DNA of 64,000 nucleotides from Pedobacter polysacchareus. GTDB taxonomy: Bacteria > Bacteroidota > Bacteroidia > Sphingobacteriales > Sphingobacteriaceae. Positions 51,593 to 60,708 of the stretch are shown here, one piece after another (position 1 is the stretch's first letter; every line of letters starts with the position of its first letter). Both the position numbers and the translations under genes were made by a program. Location of the stretch: contig NZ_JAHYSS010000002.1 of NCBI RefSeq assembly GCF_019802255.1, positions 372,001 to 436,000 on the forward strand, read 5' to 3'. The notes below the pieces were generated by a model. It worked only from the letters and a program-made list of their open reading frames with translations, did not search any database and was not told the DNA's origin.

Positions 51593-53221
51593 ATGATGGT
51601 AAATCAGAAGAAAAAACTCAAAAGAACCGTTTCATTAGTCAAAATTCTCGCAAAATATGGATTTGGCGAATTGTTGAACTATACCAACAATGACAGCAGC
51701 AATGAGTTTGCTTCTTTAACGGTTTATGAGCGGATTCGGATGACTTTAGAAGAGCTTGGGCCAACTTACGTGAAATTCGGACAGGCCTTCAGCATCAGAG
51801 AAGATCTTTTACCAAAGGAAATGATTGTTGAACTGCAGAAATTGCAGGACAATGTGGAGGCAAAGCCGATCGCTGTAAAGGAGCTATTAGCTGAAGATCT
51901 GAACATCGATCCCGAACTTTATTTTTCTCATATTGATGAATTGCCTTTTGCTTCTGCTTCGATCTCACAGGTCTATAAAGCCACTTTGGTTACTGGGGAA
52001 AACGTTATTTTGAAAATCAAACGTCCGGGGATCCGGGAAATCGTGACTTCAGACATGCTCATCATGAAAGATATTGCCAAAGTATTGATCAGTTACAGTG
52101 AAGTATTCCGCAGGATTAACCTGGTAGAAGTGCTCGAAGCCTTTGAAAAATCTATTTTTCATGAACTTTCTTTTGTGAATGAGCTGGATAATATAGAACG
52201 CTTCTCCAGGAACTTTAAAGGGCATCGATCGATTTATCTGGCCAAAGTATTTCCAGAGCTTTCCAATGATAACATCCTTTGTATGGAATTCATTCAGGGG
52301 GCTAAAATTACCGACAAGCAGGCATTAATCGGAATGGAGCTGAAACCGGCAGAGATTGCCGAAAATGGGCTGGATTTATACCTGATCCAGGTATTGGAAC
52401 ATGGCTTTTTCCATGCCGATCCGCATCCTGGAAACCTGATCGTCTTGCAAAGTGGACAGATTGCCTTCATTGATTTCGGTTCTATGGGCAGTATGATGCC
52501 GATTGAAAAAGAAATGCTGGAAGATTTTATTTCGCATTTTCTGGCACAGGATGCCAGAAGACTGATCATGACGCTGAAAAGAATGGCATTGCGTTTTAAT
52601 GTAGCTGATGAACACCAACTGGAACGCGATATACACGGTTTCTTTACACTGCTGGAAGGGGCTTCACTCCAGGAAATGGACATCAAAGAAGTGCTCACGA
52701 AATTCTCTGCGATCTTGAATCAAAATGAAATCCTGATGCCTGACCACCTTTATCTGCTGGTTCGCGGGATTGTGCTCATTGAAGGAATAGGCAGGGCATT
52801 GGTGCCGGATTTAAATATTGTAGAAAGCCTACGGCCGTATATTCTGAAGATCGCCTTGCGAAAACTCAGTCCGGATGAAATGAAAAAGAATGCTTTAAAC
52901 CTACTGAGGACGCTTACGGAGGCGATGAAAACCATGCCGGAAGAATTCCAGTCGGTATTGAGCAAGCTGAATAATGGGGAGCTGAAGGTGATTCAGGAAG
53001 TACCTCAGCTGGAGCAGACCAGAAAAATGATGAGCAGCTTGATGAACAGATTGGTGATGGCATTACTAATGTCGGCCTTACTGATCGGCTCAGCCATTTT
53101 GATTGCTGCCAACCGGCCGCCAAAATTCCATGACCTGCCAGTCCTGGCGGTGTTTGGATTAGTCCTCAGTTTCATCCTCGCCCTCTGTATTTTTATTCCC
53201 CTGATTTTTAGGAAAAAGTAA
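51593..53221 (+). CDS. ABC1/UbiB family atypical kinase
   Basis: The 542-residue protein has the ABC1/UbiB motifs: LGPTYVKFGQAFSIREDLLP, ASISQVYKATL with ILKIKRPG (nucleotide Lys), HELSFVNELDN and the catalytic FHADPHPGN...FIDFGSMG. Two C-terminal membrane helices lie at the end. UbiB proteins support quinone synthesis or lipid transport by an ATPase activity. I start at the ATG at 51593; the frame is open to a TTG at 51563. No ubiquinone genes are near. The organism probably uses menaquinone. Confidence 0.92.
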   Translation: MMVNQKKKLKRTVSLVKILAKYGFGELLNYTNNDSSNEFASLTVYERIRMTLEELGPTYVKFGQAFSIREDLLPKEMIVELQKLQDNVEAKPIAVKELLAEDLNIDPELYFSHIDELPFASASISQVYKATLVTGENVILKIKRPGIREIVTSDMLIMKDIAKVLISYSEVFRRINLVEVLEAFEKSIFHELSFVNELDNIERFSRNFKGHRSIYLAKVFPELSNDNILCMEFIQGAKITDKQALIGMELKPAEIAENGLDLYLIQVLEHGFFHADPHPGNLIVLQSGQIAFIDFGSMGSMMPIEKEMLEDFISHFLAQDARRLIMTLKRMALRFNVADEHQLERDIHGFFTLLEGASLQEMDIKEVLTKFSAILNQNEILMPDHLYLLVRGIVLIEGIGRALVPDLNIVESLRPYILKIALRKLSPDEMKKNALNLLRTLTEAMKTMPEEFQSVLSKLNNGELKVIQEVPQLEQTRKMMSSLMNRLVMALLMSALLIGSAILIAANRPPKFHDLPVLAVFGLVLSFILALCIFIPLIFRKK

Positions 53222-53309
53222 CAGCATCTGTTATCAATCACAAGAATTTTTGTCAGAAATATGAAATTTTGACAATCGAAAGCCCTTGAAAAAGATAGTT
53301 TTAGAGAAT

Positions 53310-53325
53310 TGGTACGTCTCTTGCT
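53310..53325 (+). promoter_or_regulatory. sigma-54 (-24/-12) promoter
   Basis: TGGTACG-N4-TTGCT matches the consensus TGGCACG-N4-TTGCW with one change. GG (53311-53312) and GC (53323-53324) have the obligatory spacing of 10 nt. It lies about 43 nt upstream of the start of the 68-residue ORF. Confidence 0.65.
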
Positions 53326-53367
53326 ATCCCCAAAATGAATTATTTTATAAAAAAAGGAGGTTTTTGA

Positions 53368-53574
53368 ATGTTAAAGAGGTTTTGCAATGATAAATATAAA
53401 AATGATCTGACCACAAATGTGGGTGATTTCCTGGAATCTTTACTAGGGGATGCGGAACTTTCCATGCTCAACCCTGCTGGGGTTCCTGCGGTAAAGCACA
53501 GTGGATCATGTGTGAAAGATACGATAGTACTTGGCTTGAATCCTCAGGAACAAGTAAATTTACACAAAGTATAA
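53368..53574 (+). CDS. 68-residue ORF with sigma-54 promoter and perfect Shine-Dalgarno
   Basis: The ORF encodes a soluble, mostly acidic peptide with KYKNDLTTNVGDFLESLLGDAE, then a Pro/Gly stretch (LNPAGVPAVKHSGS) and a Cys before VKDTIVLGLNPQ. No known family is recognised. AAGGAGG at 53354-53360 lies 7 nt before the ATG, an ideal ribosome site that is exceptional in this window. A near-consensus sigma-54 promoter is upstream. Together these argue for a regulated, well-translated product. A leader-plus-core layout (core near SGSCVKDTIV) is conceivable but unproven. It is followed by hdeD. Confidence 0.7.
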   Translation: MLKRFCNDKYKNDLTTNVGDFLESLLGDAELSMLNPAGVPAVKHSGSCVKDTIVLGLNPQEQVNLHKV

Positions 53575-53732
53575 ACAATTTTCCTTGTGCTGTGTTGTCC
53601 TCATAATCCCGGTCATTGTGATGGATAACGCTCTCTTATACTCACCATAAAAAATATTGGTTATGGGATTTGTTCGTCATTATGGCTATGGATTTAGCGA
53701 GGACATCAAATTTTAAATATAAAATCAATACT

Positions 53733-54293
53733 ATGGAAACACAAGTTTTAGGAAGCATCAGAAAGACGGTCAAATATTGGTATTTACTGGGTTTATTAGG
53801 CTTAGCCTTAATTTTGGTAGGCATTTGGGTGTTTATGACGCCTTTACAGTCGTACATTACCCTCTCTATGCTTTTTGCAGTTACTTTTCTTTTTACCGGA
53901 ATCATGGAGTTGGTGTATGCGATTTCCAATCGAAAGTCGCTGGATAACTGGGGCTGGTCGCTGGCCGGTGGTATTGTTGATTTTCTAATCGGTATCATGC
54001 TGGTCGCAAATCCACAGATTTCTTTATTAGTACTTCCATTTTATGTTGGTTTTGCAATTCTATTCCGCTCAATTATGGCGATAGGATGGTCAATAGAACT
54101 TAAAAAACATCATTTACCTAGCTGGGGCAGTTTATTGGGGATAGGGATCATAGGTCTGATCTTTTCTTTCATCATGCTTTGGAATCCGATTTTTGCAGGG
54201 ATGACCATTGTTTTTTATACCGCTGCCTCATTTATTGTGATTGGTATATTTCAGGTTTACCTTTCATTAAGGTTAAGAAAACTTAAGGATTAA
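53733..54293 (+). CDS. HdeD family membrane protein (DUF308)
   Basis: The 186-residue protein has six transmembrane helices in three pairs, with the DUF308 layout: YWYLLGLLGLALILVGIWVF, SMLFAVTFLFTGIMELVYAI, WGWSLAGGIVDFLIGIMLV and later MTIVFYTAASFIVIGIFQVY. HdeD supports acid resistance at high cell density in E. coli. Role here is unknown. I use the ATG at 53733. It lies 158 nt after the sigma-54-driven ORF and might be read from that promoter. Confidence 0.88.
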   Translation: METQVLGSIRKTVKYWYLLGLLGLALILVGIWVFMTPLQSYITLSMLFAVTFLFTGIMELVYAISNRKSLDNWGWSLAGGIVDFLIGIMLVANPQISLLVLPFYVGFAILFRSIMAIGWSIELKKHHLPSWGSLLGIGIIGLIFSFIMLWNPIFAGMTIVFYTAASFIVIGIFQVYLSLRLRKLKD

Positions 54294-54405
54294 TTCCGTC
54301 AATACTGAAAATTATAGATTCCCGGCAGCTATAAAATGAAAAGCGCCTGATAGGAGATTGCTCAGTACATAAGTATAAAATAGGGTGACATAAATTTAAT
54401 CCTAG

Positions 54406-54444
54406 AAATAGGCTGCATCCAACTGGACGCAGCCTATTTTTTTT
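54406..54444 (+). terminator. terminator downstream of hdeD
   Basis: An 11-bp stem AAATAGGCTGC/GCAGCCTATTT with a 12-nt loop is followed by T residues. Confidence 0.85.
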
Positions 54445-54642
54445 AACCTGGTATTTGAGGTTAGTTTTGTGGGGAAAAACAGGACAATATAGTCGTTTCA
54501 TAGGTAATTAAAATACCTGAAATCAAGGTGTAAATACGTTTTTTTTAGCTGAGAAATAGCTGAATTCTGGCTTGGTTTAGTATAAATACGATGTGTCCTG
54601 GACTCCTCGGGAATAAACTCGCTAAATGATATAAATTTCAGC

Positions 54643-54683
54643 AAAAAAAAAGAGGCAGGAAATTAATTTCCAACCTCTTTTTT
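54643..54683 (-). terminator. terminator of the YceI gene
   Basis: Arms AAAAAAGAGG and CCTCTTTTTT plus inner GGAAATT/AATTTCC form a long stem about 50 nt after the YceI stop, with a T-run on the minus strand. Confidence 0.85.
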
Positions 54684-54731
54684 AATGTTGTTTTGTATGA
54701 CCTTAAAAGGATGGCCCCTACAAAAGGTATA

Positions 54732-55313
54732 TTATTTCTGTACGAATTCAGTGTTTGCAGTTAAAGTCACTTCTTCACCTAACATTGCTGAACCATATTT
54801 AGTACCGAATTTAAAGTCAGCTCTTTTGATCGTTCCAGTAACTTTGAAACCAGCAGTAGGTTTTTTAGACATTGGGTTAGTGGTTAAGCCTCTTAAAGTT
54901 GCATCTAAAGTCACCGCTTTAGTTACACCATGGAAAGTAAGGTTACCAGCAACTTTGTATTTGTTACCGCCAACTTTCTTTACTGAAGTACTTTTGAAAG
55001 TTAATGTTGGGAATTTAGCTGCATCAAAGAAATCTTCACCTTTCAAGTGTTCGTCTCTTTGACCGTTGTCAGTATTTACAGAGTTTACATCTGCAGTTAA
55101 AGTAATCACTGCATCAGAAAAATCCGGTTTGGAAGAAACGATAGTAGACTGGAAGTTTTTGAAAGATCCTTCTACGTCAGAGATCATCATGTGAGTGATT
55201 TCAAAACCTATTTTAGAGTGAGATGGGTCAATTTCCCAAGTCTTTTGTGCATTAGATTTGAAAGAAAAAAGGGTAGTACCTAAGACTACAACAGCTAAGA
55301 TTAATCTTTTCAT
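54732..55313 (-). CDS. secreted YceI family lipid-binding protein
   Basis: The 193-residue protein has a signal peptide (cleavage after KSNAQ, near residue 22) and one YceI lipocalin-like domain: TWEIDPSHSKIGFEITHMMISDVEGSF, DEHLKGEDFFDAAKFPTLTF, GNLTFHGVTKAVTLD. Members bind polyisoprenoids or other amphiphiles in the periplasm. It stands divergent to an AraC-type regulator gene with a 217-bp gap, which may be its regulator, although nothing proves this. Confidence 0.94.
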   Translation of the reverse strand: MKRLILAVVVLGTTLFSFKSNAQKTWEIDPSHSKIGFEITHMMISDVEGSFKNFQSTIVSSKPDFSDAVITLTADVNSVNTDNGQRDEHLKGEDFFDAAKFPTLTFKSTSVKKVGGNKYKVAGNLTFHGVTKAVTLDATLRGLTTNPMSKKPTAGFKVTGTIKRADFKFGTKYGSAMLGEEVTLTANTEFVQK

Positions 55314-55530
55314 TTTTTTGTTTTTGATAAGTTTTTAAATATTTGATACAAAGAGAAGGATTAATTGCAGTATTGTTATTGACCTATGGTAAGAAAAAAC
55401 AAAAAGAACAAAATGATCGGCTTTTGTAAAGCCCTATATTTTTGATAATATTGTGCCGGCTCTCGTGATTTGTTAAATTCATTTGTATCTCCTGAAATAT
55501 TCATGACCGAGGTTTATAAATCGCTTCTTC

Positions 55531-56745
55531 ATGAACTTATTGTGCGTAATTTTACTCTCTCTTTCTACAATCAATAGCCTGGCCTTAATTTTTAAAAAAG
55601 GGAATCAGCTTTTAAAAAATAAGATGTTAGGGATTTCCCTACTTTGCTATAACCTCTCTTTACTGGTGTATTTCTTGTGGATAGATACTGGGTTTATTGT
55701 AGAATATCCCCACTTACTCCGCGTCATCAGCCCTTTAATATATTTGAATGCACCCTTTTTTTATTTTTATATCAGGAATTCTCTGAGCAACACGAATGGT
55801 TTAAAAAAGTACGATTACCTCCATTTTCTTCCTGCGTTGATTCATTTTATTGATTTAATTCCGTTTTATATTTTGCCACTCTCAGAAAAGCGGGAAATTG
55901 CCAGTTTGATCTTCAAGAATAAGGATTTATTGAATTACATCGGCTCAGGGATCATTCCTATTTCATTTCATTATCTTTTTAGATTGGCCATTCAATTGGG
56001 ATACCTCATCTACTGCCTTTATCTGGTTTTAAAATTACAGCCGCAATACCTGAAATTAATTCATAAAGCACAATTGAAAAATTGGCTTTCCATCTCGTTA
56101 ATGGCCATGGCAACCATTATGGTCAGTAACTTTTGTTTCATGATGTTTACTTATTTTGGAGAAAATCAGGATCAATACTCCGGGCCTAAATTTGCCTGCT
56201 CCCTGATCGCTTTTCTAGGCATCCTGTTTCTCAATGCTTACATCAATTTTAAACCGGAACTGGTGTATGGTTATCCTGGAAATCCATTAGTTCGCTCCGA
56301 ATTTTCAGAAAGTACAGCTACTGAAAAGCCAGCTGCCAGTTTGAGCCCTGAACAGGAAATTACGGTCAAATTGGACATCAAAGGAATGGATCAGGGCTTG
56401 GAAAAGATCCGCCTGGCTTTAGAACAAGAAAAGGTTTTTCTGCTGAAAGGCATCACTATTATCGATTTTTCAAAGCATACTGGGATCCCTCCGAAAGTAT
56501 TATCGGCACTGATTAACCGGAAGTTTAAAACCAATTTCAATGAATTAATCAACAATTACCGGGTGGAATATGCCATAGAATTACTCGATCAGCAGATCTT
56601 AGAGCGTTATTCTATTGAAGGATTGGCCTCAATGGTTGGGTTTAATTCTAGAATTACCTTTTTCAACGCTTTTAAGAAGAAAACCGGGTATAGTCCGAAG
56701 GAATATATGAAAACTAAGTTAACTGCTACTAATTCAGTTTTTTAG
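55531..56745 (+). CDS. membrane-anchored AraC family regulator
   Basis: The 404-residue protein has seven N-terminal transmembrane helices (first about 2-20, last about 215-235). A cytoplasmic linker and a C-terminal AraC-type double helix-turn-helix follow: LINRKFKTNFNELINNYRVEYAIELL and SIEGLASMVGFNSRITFFNAFKKKTGYSPKEYMK. This architecture of a 7TM sensor joined to an AraC domain is frequent in Bacteroidota. Signal and targets are unknown. It is divergent to the YceI gene. Confidence 0.9.
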   Translation: MNLLCVILLSLSTINSLALIFKKGNQLLKNKMLGISLLCYNLSLLVYFLWIDTGFIVEYPHLLRVISPLIYLNAPFFYFYIRNSLSNTNGLKKYDYLHFLPALIHFIDLIPFYILPLSEKREIASLIFKNKDLLNYIGSGIIPISFHYLFRLAIQLGYLIYCLYLVLKLQPQYLKLIHKAQLKNWLSISLMAMATIMVSNFCFMMFTYFGENQDQYSGPKFACSLIAFLGILFLNAYINFKPELVYGYPGNPLVRSEFSESTATEKPAASLSPEQEITVKLDIKGMDQGLEKIRLALEQEKVFLLKGITIIDFSKHTGIPPKVLSALINRKFKTNFNELINNYRVEYAIELLDQQILERYSIEGLASMVGFNSRITFFNAFKKKTGYSPKEYMKTKLTATNSVF

Positions 56746-57059
56746 CCCTTTTGATCACTTTTGTTGTTTTTAATTATAATAGAAAGATTTGTTTCAAGAT
56801 GCTCTTTTGAAACAACCTATGGTTGTATAGCGTCTTTAATTTGTGGTATTTCGTGATGCTAAGCAAGGCCTCATTTCGATCTTCCCTTTTAGGATTTTTC
56901 GACCACTATATTTTAATACGCTCAATCAAGGCGGCCGGAGTTTTTCAGCCGCTTATTTTTTGGAATGATTTTTTTTCGGCAATCTTAAACCAACATGGTG
57001 TACAGTCCTGTTATACGATCGGTATGCAGTCGTGATATATGGTTCTGGAGGGGAGCAAA
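56746..57059. other. gene-free region
   Basis: This 314-bp stretch between the AraC-type gene and the convergent EamA gene holds a low-quality 70-codon frame at 56823-57035 with a TTG start and no ribosome site or motif. I see no promoter, repeat or RNA structure that I can support. Confidence 0.4.
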
Positions 57060-57473
57060 TTATAGAATCAATACAAATGTTCCTCCAACAATTAATAGGG
57101 CACCAATAGCAGTTTTTATTGTCAATGTTTCACCAAGAAATAACACAGAAAGTAAAATCGTAATGGCCACACTTGCTTTATCCAGTGGGGCAACCTGAGA
57201 AACTTTCCCTATCTGCAGGGCTTTAAAATAGAATATCCAGGAAAGGCCGGTAGCAATGCCAGAAAGGATCAAAAATGTCCAGTTCATGCGGGATAAACTA
57301 CCCAATCCAATTTCCGCATGCTTGTAAAATACCATGCTCCATACCAATACCAAAATAACCAGGGTGCGAATGGCTGTAGCCAGATAGGTGTCCACCCCCT
57401 TGATCCCGATTTTTGCGAGAATCGCCGTTAACGAAGCGAAAAGGGCCGACAGTAAAGCATAGATCCACCACAT
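57060..57473 (-). CDS. half-size EamA/DMT transporter
   Basis: The 137-residue protein has five hydrophobic helices and one EamA repeat, with the motifs ALFASLTAILAKIGIKGVD and GLSWIFYFKALQIGKVSQVAPLDKASVAITILLSVLFLGE. Full-length DMT transporters have two repeats, so it probably works as a dimer, like small multidrug-resistance-type proteins. Substrate is unknown. It is convergent with the AraC-like gene and divergent from the TonB receptor gene. Confidence 0.87.
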   Translation of the reverse strand: MWWIYALLSALFASLTAILAKIGIKGVDTYLATAIRTLVILVLVWSMVFYKHAEIGLGSLSRMNWTFLILSGIATGLSWIFYFKALQIGKVSQVAPLDKASVAITILLSVLFLGETLTIKTAIGALLIVGGTFVLIL

Positions 57474-57608
57474 AGTTTTTTATTTTAAAAATAAGGAATA
57501 ATTCTGTAGGAACCTGGTAGTTAAGTTCCTGGCTGGAACTTCAAAAAGTACACAGATTCTGCAGGTAGCTTAGAATCCATTAGATGATTACACCTTTAAT
57601 TTATACTT

Positions 57609-60017
57609 ATGAGAAGATTACTGTTACTTTTTTTACTGATGCTCGGTTTTTCCTTCGTAAATGCCCAGAATACTAAAATTACACTCTCCGGACGTATCAA
57701 AGACAGCCATAGCAAATTACCGCTCTCCTTTGTAAATGTAGGTCTGAAATCTGTAAAAGACAGCAGTTTTATTGCTGGAACTGTCACTGATGATCAGGGA
57801 TTTTTCAAATTGGAAGAATTGAAAAGTGGAACTTATCTTTTGATCATTTCTTTCATGGGTTATCAAACTAAACGCCAGCCAGTATCAATAGGGCAGCTGA
57901 CTCCCTTCCTTGACTTGGGCTGGATCAATATGCAGGGCGAAGTTAAAACCCTCACAGAAGTCGTGATTTCGGGTAAAACAGAAAGCCTGAGCAATAAAAT
58001 GGATAAGAAAACTTTTAATATGGCAGATCAGTTGAGCCAGGGAGGAGGTTCTGTATTACAGGCCATGAAAAACCTACCGGGGATCAGCACGAGTTCAGAT
58101 GGGAAAATCATGCTTCGCGGCAGTGATAAAGTAGCAGTGCTTATTGATGGTCGACAAACCGCATTGACTGGTTTTGGTGGACAAAACGGACTGGATAATA
58201 TCCCGGCATCTGCCATAGAACGTATTGAAATCATCAATAATCCTTCGGCAAAATTTGATGCAAATGGCAACGCAGGGATCATTAACATCATCTATAAACA
58301 GCAGAAACAGGAAGGATGGAATGGTAAAGTTGGCCTAACAACAGGTTTGGGCGCGATTTGGGAGAAAAAAGAGAACTTGCCGGGCATTCGTCCGCAATAT
58401 CAGGGAACGCCAAAAATTAACCCCTCTCTTTCCCTCAATTATCGTAAAAATAAGCTAAATACTTTTATGCAGGCAGACTGGCTGTATACGCAAACCCTGA
58501 ACCGGAATGAATTTGCGACCCGGATTTATGACACAGGCGAGGTCATCCAACAGCAAGTGAAACGGAACAGAAATACGTCTTATGCGACACTGAAAACTGG
58601 TGCCGACTGGAATCCCGATGACCACAATTTGTTTTCCTTCTCAGGCTTGTTTAACCGGGAAAAGATCATTGACAGGGGAGATATTCCTTATTTTAATGAA
58701 GCTTTATCCAGCAGGTATCGTCTCTGGCAGTTTCTGGAAGATGAAGTAAAATATACGGCAACAGCTACGACTTCCTATCAGCATAAATTTAAACAGCCGG
58801 GGCACCTGCTCAATGCCGGGTTTAATTATACTTTCCACCGTGAAGATGAGCAGTATTTTTTCACCAATATCATGCCCACATTTACTGGAGAAGATGCTTT
58901 TAAATTGCTTTCTGACGAGCATGTCGCTGATTTTAATGTGGATTATGTACGTCCGCTGAAACATGGCAGGGTAGAAGCAGGAATGAAATTCCGAAACAGA
59001 ACTATTCCCGTAAATATGCAGTTTTTTCCTGGCCTGAATTCTCCGCTGGATGTGAATGCCGGGGGTTGGGCAGATTATAAAGAAACCATTCCCGCCTTGT
59101 ATGGGAATTACGTTTTCGAAAGCTCAAAAGTGGAACTGGAAGCAGGGCTGAGGATGGAATATGTGAAAGTGAGCTATGATGTAAACCCTAATCACCCGAC
59201 CTATAAAAGCAGTGGGTACGACTATACGCGCCCTTTTCCAAACCTACGCTTCGCCTATAAACTCGATGACAAAAATAAGCTGTCCGTGTTTTATAACCGT
59301 AGAGTAGACCGGCCAAATGAGGTAGACATTCGAATTTTTCCTAAATACGATGAGCCAGAAGTGATCAAAGTTGGAAATCCGGGTTTACGCCCTCAGTTTA
59401 CCAATAGTCTGGAATTGGGTTACAAGACCAATTGGAATAAAGGGTCTTTCTATTTTGCAGCTTACCGGCGAAATACAGAAGGTACAATTGCCAGGATTGC
59501 CACCCAGGCTCCTGGAAGTAATCTGATTTACAATGTGTTTCAAAATGCCGGGCACAGCAGCAATACGGGTGGCGAAATGGTAGCCCAGCAACAAATGAGC
59601 TCCTGGCTTAGCCTGAATCTGAATGGAAATATTTATCAGAATAAAATTGATGCTTTTACCCTGGAGAATCTCTATCCCGTTCCTGTGATTTATACCGCAA
59701 AAAAAGATGAATTGATCTCAGGAAACCTGAAGTTAAACGCTTTAATGAAGTTTCCGAAACTTGCAGAACTGCAGCTGACCGGGATCTATCTGGCACCAGA
59801 CCTGGTGCCGCAAGGAAGAATTGATTCGCGATTTTCTTTGGATATGGGATTCAAAAAGACCTTGCAAAAAGGGAAAGGAGAGCTGTTCTTAAACGGAACA
59901 GATATTTTGAATACACTACAGATTAAAAAAAATATTTCTGGCAATGGTTTTCAATTGATCAGTACAGATTACTATGAAACTCAGGTATTCAGATTGGGCT
60001 ATAGCTATAAGTTTTAA
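57609..60017 (+). CDS. TonB-dependent receptor-like outer membrane protein
   Basis: The 802-residue protein has a signal peptide ending FVNAQ and an N-terminal carboxypeptidase-regulatory-like domain (about 24-105: ITLSGRIKDSHSKLPLSFVNV). A plug domain (about 118-230: TEVVISGKTE, GGGSVLQAMKNLPGIS, LIDGRQTAL, IERIEIINNPSAKFD) and a beta-barrel to the C-terminal LGYSYKF follow. Barrel and terminal aromatic residue place it in the outer membrane. No SusD partner is near, so it is not a SusC/D pair, and its ligand is unknown. Confidence 0.92.
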   Translation: MRRLLLLFLLMLGFSFVNAQNTKITLSGRIKDSHSKLPLSFVNVGLKSVKDSSFIAGTVTDDQGFFKLEELKSGTYLLIISFMGYQTKRQPVSIGQLTPFLDLGWINMQGEVKTLTEVVISGKTESLSNKMDKKTFNMADQLSQGGGSVLQAMKNLPGISTSSDGKIMLRGSDKVAVLIDGRQTALTGFGGQNGLDNIPASAIERIEIINNPSAKFDANGNAGIINIIYKQQKQEGWNGKVGLTTGLGAIWEKKENLPGIRPQYQGTPKINPSLSLNYRKNKLNTFMQADWLYTQTLNRNEFATRIYDTGEVIQQQVKRNRNTSYATLKTGADWNPDDHNLFSFSGLFNREKIIDRGDIPYFNEALSSRYRLWQFLEDEVKYTATATTSYQHKFKQPGHLLNAGFNYTFHREDEQYFFTNIMPTFTGEDAFKLLSDEHVADFNVDYVRPLKHGRVEAGMKFRNRTIPVNMQFFPGLNSPLDVNAGGWADYKETIPALYGNYVFESSKVELEAGLRMEYVKVSYDVNPNHPTYKSSGYDYTRPFPNLRFAYKLDDKNKLSVFYNRRVDRPNEVDIRIFPKYDEPEVIKVGNPGLRPQFTNSLELGYKTNWNKGSFYFAAYRRNTEGTIARIATQAPGSNLIYNVFQNAGHSSNTGGEMVAQQQMSSWLSLNLNGNIYQNKIDAFTLENLYPVPVIYTAKKDELISGNLKLNALMKFPKLAELQLTGIYLAPDLVPQGRIDSRFSLDMGFKKTLQKGKGELFLNGTDILNTLQIKKNISGNGFQLISTDYYETQVFRLGYSYKF

Positions 60018-60020
60018 CCA

Positions 60021-60061
60021 AAAAACCAGGTTGGAAATTTAGTTTTTCCAGCCTGGTTTTT
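60021..60061 (+). terminator. terminator of the TonB receptor gene
   Basis: Stem AAACCAGG-TGGAAA pairs with TTTCCA-CCTGGTTT, followed by T-rich DNA, 3 nt after the stop. Confidence 0.85.
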
Positions 60062-60136
60062 AATTTTTCAATCTTATTTTTAAGGGTTCTTGCGCCATAA
60101 ACGCTTAATCTTGTGCCATTCTTTCAATGGCTAAAG

Positions 60137-60589
60137 TTATTTCTTTGCAAACTTATCCGCAATCAGGTTTAAGTTCAAGCCATGTTCCATATAGGCTTTT
60201 AGTCCATCCAGAACGGTAGTGAAACCGCCGCTTGCTCCATTGATTTCTGCGATTAATTCCTCAGCAGAAGTTTGGAAGCCGTATTGTTTGATGGTAACGT
60301 AAGTCGTTTCCGGGCCAGTAGCCTCAAAAAGAAAATCCACAATTGTGGAGTACTGATCCCATTCAATAGAGATTTTTTCGTTTGGAATGATCTCTTTCAC
60401 CAGTACGGTGCTGGATACATTGTACATTTCCCATTCCCATGTGATGCTTTTCCCGGTTTCCAATAGACCACTACCCTTCGTAAACCAGAAGTTTTTGGTA
60501 ATTTCAGGATCAATAAAGGCCTGGAAAACGGAGGCAGCAGGTTTTCTAATCAGCATCTGTGCTTCTACAAAAGGACCGTTAGTTTTCAT
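60137..60589 (-). CDS. SRPBCC (AHSA1/START-like) protein
   Basis: The 150-residue single-domain protein shows the helix-grip fold pattern: AQMLIRKPAASVFQAFIDPEITKNFWFT, then ITWEWEMYNVSSTVLVKEIIPNEKISIEW and a C-terminal helix after WTTVLDG-like FTTVLDGLKAYMEHG. Proteins of this type bind hydrophobic ligands or act as Aha1-like factors; the role here is not known. It lies 120 nt downstream of the M3 peptidase gene on the same strand, beyond a hairpin. Confidence 0.87.
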   Translation of the reverse strand: MKTNGPFVEAQMLIRKPAASVFQAFIDPEITKNFWFTKGSGLLETGKSITWEWEMYNVSSTVLVKEIIPNEKISIEWDQYSTIVDFLFEATGPETTYVTIKQYGFQTSAEELIAEINGASGGFTTVLDGLKAYMEHGLNLNLIADKFAKK

Positions 60590-60649
60590 GTGATTTTATT
60601 TAAAAGCTGAAATGATTTTTTAGAAGGTTGAAAACACAAAATTATCAAG

Positions 60650-60689
60650 ACCCCCTGTTTTACCTGAAAAGTGGTGTAAAACAGGGGGT
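60650..60689. other. 14-bp hairpin between M3 peptidase and SRPBCC genes
   Basis: Perfect arms (60650-60663 and 60676-60689) with a 12-nt loop lie 20 nt after the peptidase stop. No long T-run follows on the minus strand, so termination is likely only partial. Confidence 0.6.
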
Positions 60690-60708
60690 TGTTTGCGGGA
60701 ATTAAGGC

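Larger units (their letters stand above)
54294..54731. other. gene-free region with two terminators
   Basis: The 438-bp stretch holds the hdeD-side terminator (54406-54444) and the yceI-side terminator (54643-54683). Between them is AT-rich DNA with no convincing ORF, promoter or repeat. Confidence 0.5.

Noticed and set aside
54283..54501. 72-codon ORF on the minus strand
   Set aside because: It runs through the terminator hairpin at 54406-54444 and overlaps the hdeD end; no recognisable protein.
56823..57035. 70-codon ORF on the plus strand
   Set aside because: TTG start, no ribosome site, no motif and odd composition; it most likely is chance open frame in intergenic DNA.
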